Source of the DNA: Verrucomicrobiia bacterium
Lineage (GTDB): Bacteria > Verrucomicrobiota > Verrucomicrobiia > Limisphaerales > JADLHS01
Length of the DNA: 64,000 nucleotides
Reading direction: 5' to 3'
Assembly (NCBI GenBank): GCA_026125285.1
Contig: JAHCLO010000006.1
Span: 186,001-250,000, forward strand
Shown here: in pieces, positions 62,938-64,000 of the stretch
Numbering within the stretch: the stretch's first letter is position 1
How the letters are laid out: each line of letters starts with the position of its first letter
The notes under the pieces: model-generated
Seen by the model: only the letters and a program-made list of their open reading frames with translations
What the model was told of the DNA's origin: nothing
Databases searched by the model: none
Program-made: the position numbers and the translations under genes

Positions 62938-63738
62938 ATGAAAAGACTCATCGCACTCACCCTCGTGACGCTCGGCGTCACGGTATCGGCCCGCGCGCAA
63001 TGGGTGGTCTTTGACCCCACCGCGCAAATGCAATCCATCATGAACACCGCGCAGGAAATCGCGCAATTCGTGAAGGTCATTCAAAACCAGGTGCAGCAGA
63101 TCCAGACGCTCAACGACCAACTGAACGAGTTCAAGCACTACGAGAGCCTGTTCGGCGATCCCAAGGCCGTCCTCCTCACGACGGTTCAGCCGCTCGTGAC
63201 CGACCTGCGCAAGACTGAGCTCGGCCAGACGCTCACCGCGCTCGAAGGGGCTGCGGACGCGGGCCAGGCCATGCTCTACGACGCCAACGGGCTGTTCAGC
63301 AGCATCGGAACGACATTCACGACGCCGAATGGGGCAACGGTCACGCGCCGCGAAGCGCCCTATCTGCCGGTCGCGGCCGTGCAGAAGACGACGGACAACT
63401 TTTTGTCTGTCACTACAGACGCCACCGCCCGGCGAGTCGCGCTCAAGGAGGAAATCGCCCGCACCACGACCGCGTTGAAGAACGCCACCACCGACGCCGA
63501 GGTGCAGAAGTTGACCGGCGTGCTCATCGGCCTGTCGTCCGCGCTCAACAACACGGACTACGAGATCAATCAGGCCACCGCGTCGGCGCTGGTTCAGGAC
63601 GTGGCCAATCGCAACGAGACGCAGCGCCAGATCGAGGCGAAGAAAGAGCAACAGCATGCCGAGTTCACCGAGGCGGTGCAGAAATACGGGCAGACCTTCC
63701 GCCTGGTGAATGCGCCCACCGCATTCCCGACCCAGTAA
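62938..63738 (+). CDS. VirB5/TrbJ-like conjugation protein
   Basis: 266 residues from the ATG at 62938. A signal peptide (cleavage near SARAQ) is followed by a long helical protein with a typical TrbJ/VirB5 start (QWVVFDPTAQMQSIMNTAQE), coiled-coil segments (IQNQVQQIQTLNDQLNEF) and a Gln/Glu-rich C-terminus. VirB5-type proteins are minor pilus components. It is separated from the earlier trb genes by the hydrolase insertion and precedes the next membrane gene by 24 bp. Confidence 0.78.
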   Translation: MKRLIALTLVTLGVTVSARAQWVVFDPTAQMQSIMNTAQEIAQFVKVIQNQVQQIQTLNDQLNEFKHYESLFGDPKAVLLTTVQPLVTDLRKTELGQTLTALEGAADAGQAMLYDANGLFSSIGTTFTTPNGATVTRREAPYLPVAAVQKTTDNFLSVTTDATARRVALKEEIARTTTALKNATTDAEVQKLTGVLIGLSSALNNTDYEINQATASALVQDVANRNETQRQIEAKKEQQHAEFTEAVQKYGQTFRLVNAPTAFPTQ

Positions 63739-63762
63739 CCGCCCCCTCAAATCGTCCCGACT

Positions 63763-64000
63763 ATGGCAACCTTTGAACAACTCTTCCCGACGTTCCTGCA
63801 AAAGTGCGTCGAACTGCACGAATTGCTGCGCATCGTGGCGTTCATGTTGTTCATCGTCGGGACGATCCTTCTCGTCGTCCACGGGTTCAGCGGCAAGACG
63901 CTCATCTTGCACATCGTGCGCTTGTTTGTGTTGACCGCCCTGCTGGTGATGCTGCCGCAATGGGGCAATCAGGCCCAACAACTCCTGCAAACCTCCATTC
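63763..64000 (+). CDS. Membrane protein of the conjugation operon (partial)
   Basis: 79 codons visible from the ATG at 63763, running off the right edge. Two hydrophobic helices (about 25-42 and 49-65) follow a short N-terminus (MATFEQLFPTFLQKCVELHE). Position just after a VirB5/TrbJ-like gene suggests a VirB6/TrbL-type channel protein, but only the N-terminus is visible. Confidence 0.6.
   Translation, partial: MATFEQLFPTFLQKCVELHELLRIVAFMLFIVGTILLVVHGFSGKTLILHIVRLFVLTALLVMLPQWGNQAQQLLQTSI

Noticed and set aside
1..64000. CRISPR arrays, tRNA or rRNA genes
   Set aside because: No regularly spaced short repeats, tRNA-like cloverleaf or rRNA segments were recognised.

Overview
The window reads as part of a GC-rich mobile element (large plasmid or integrative conjugative element) of a Gram-negative bacterium. 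Conjugation genes stand at about 18.8-21.8 kb and 56.6-64 kb, with dense cargo between and beside them. The abundance of Cys-rich secreted proteins, 'heavy-metal-binding domain' repeats and multi-ubiquitin genes would fit Verrucomicrobiota or a related phylum, but that is inference: no rRNA or tRNA gene is visible.

Region 1 (1-16.2 kb) is a copper/heavy-metal resistance block, mostly on the minus strand. It holds a Tat-exported multicopper oxidase (partial), two paralogous Cys-rich secreted proteins, a P1B-type Cu ATPase, a CusCBA-type RND efflux system with extra metal-binding modules, a DUF3347-like protein and small TRASH/YHS-like proteins. Two regulatory units are embedded on the plus strand: a CorE-like sigma factor with its own Cys-rich domain (4514-5053), and a three-gene set ordered like cnrYXH (small membrane protein, periplasmic metal sensor, ECF sigma; 14755-16163).

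Region 2 (16.2-21.8 kb) has a methyltransferase, a NERD-domain protein, two small unknown genes, a non-coding stretch that could hold an origin of transfer, and a TraK/TraL/TraM/coupling-protein-like set.

Region 3 (21.8-54.4 kb) is a defence island inserted between the two conjugation blocks. On the minus strand is an operon with a sigma-like protein, a small protein, a Cas4/RecB-like nuclease, a long prokaryotic Argonaute with a visible D-E-D catalytic set, a coiled-coil protein and a HExxH metalloprotease. Divergent from it, 147 bp away, is a bacterial ubiquitin-like operon: three ubiquitin-like domains fused to an E2 domain, followed by a JAB-E1 fusion. Next comes a class 1 DISARM system (drmD, drmMI, an SMC-like ATPase, drmA, drmB, drmC), then a DUF4209 + nuclease-like pair, then a yhcG/DUF1016 nuclease gene broken by an IS21-family element. 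A dispersed repeat of about 248 bp occurs three times in the same orientation, each copy at the 3' end of a cargo gene.

Region 4 (54.4-64 kb) has a MORN-repeat protein, a Clp-type AAA+ ATPase, and a Trb/VirB type IV secretion cluster (VirB2, VirB3, VirB4, lipoprotein, VirB5-like, membrane protein) interrupted by a serine beta-lactamase-like hydrolase gene.
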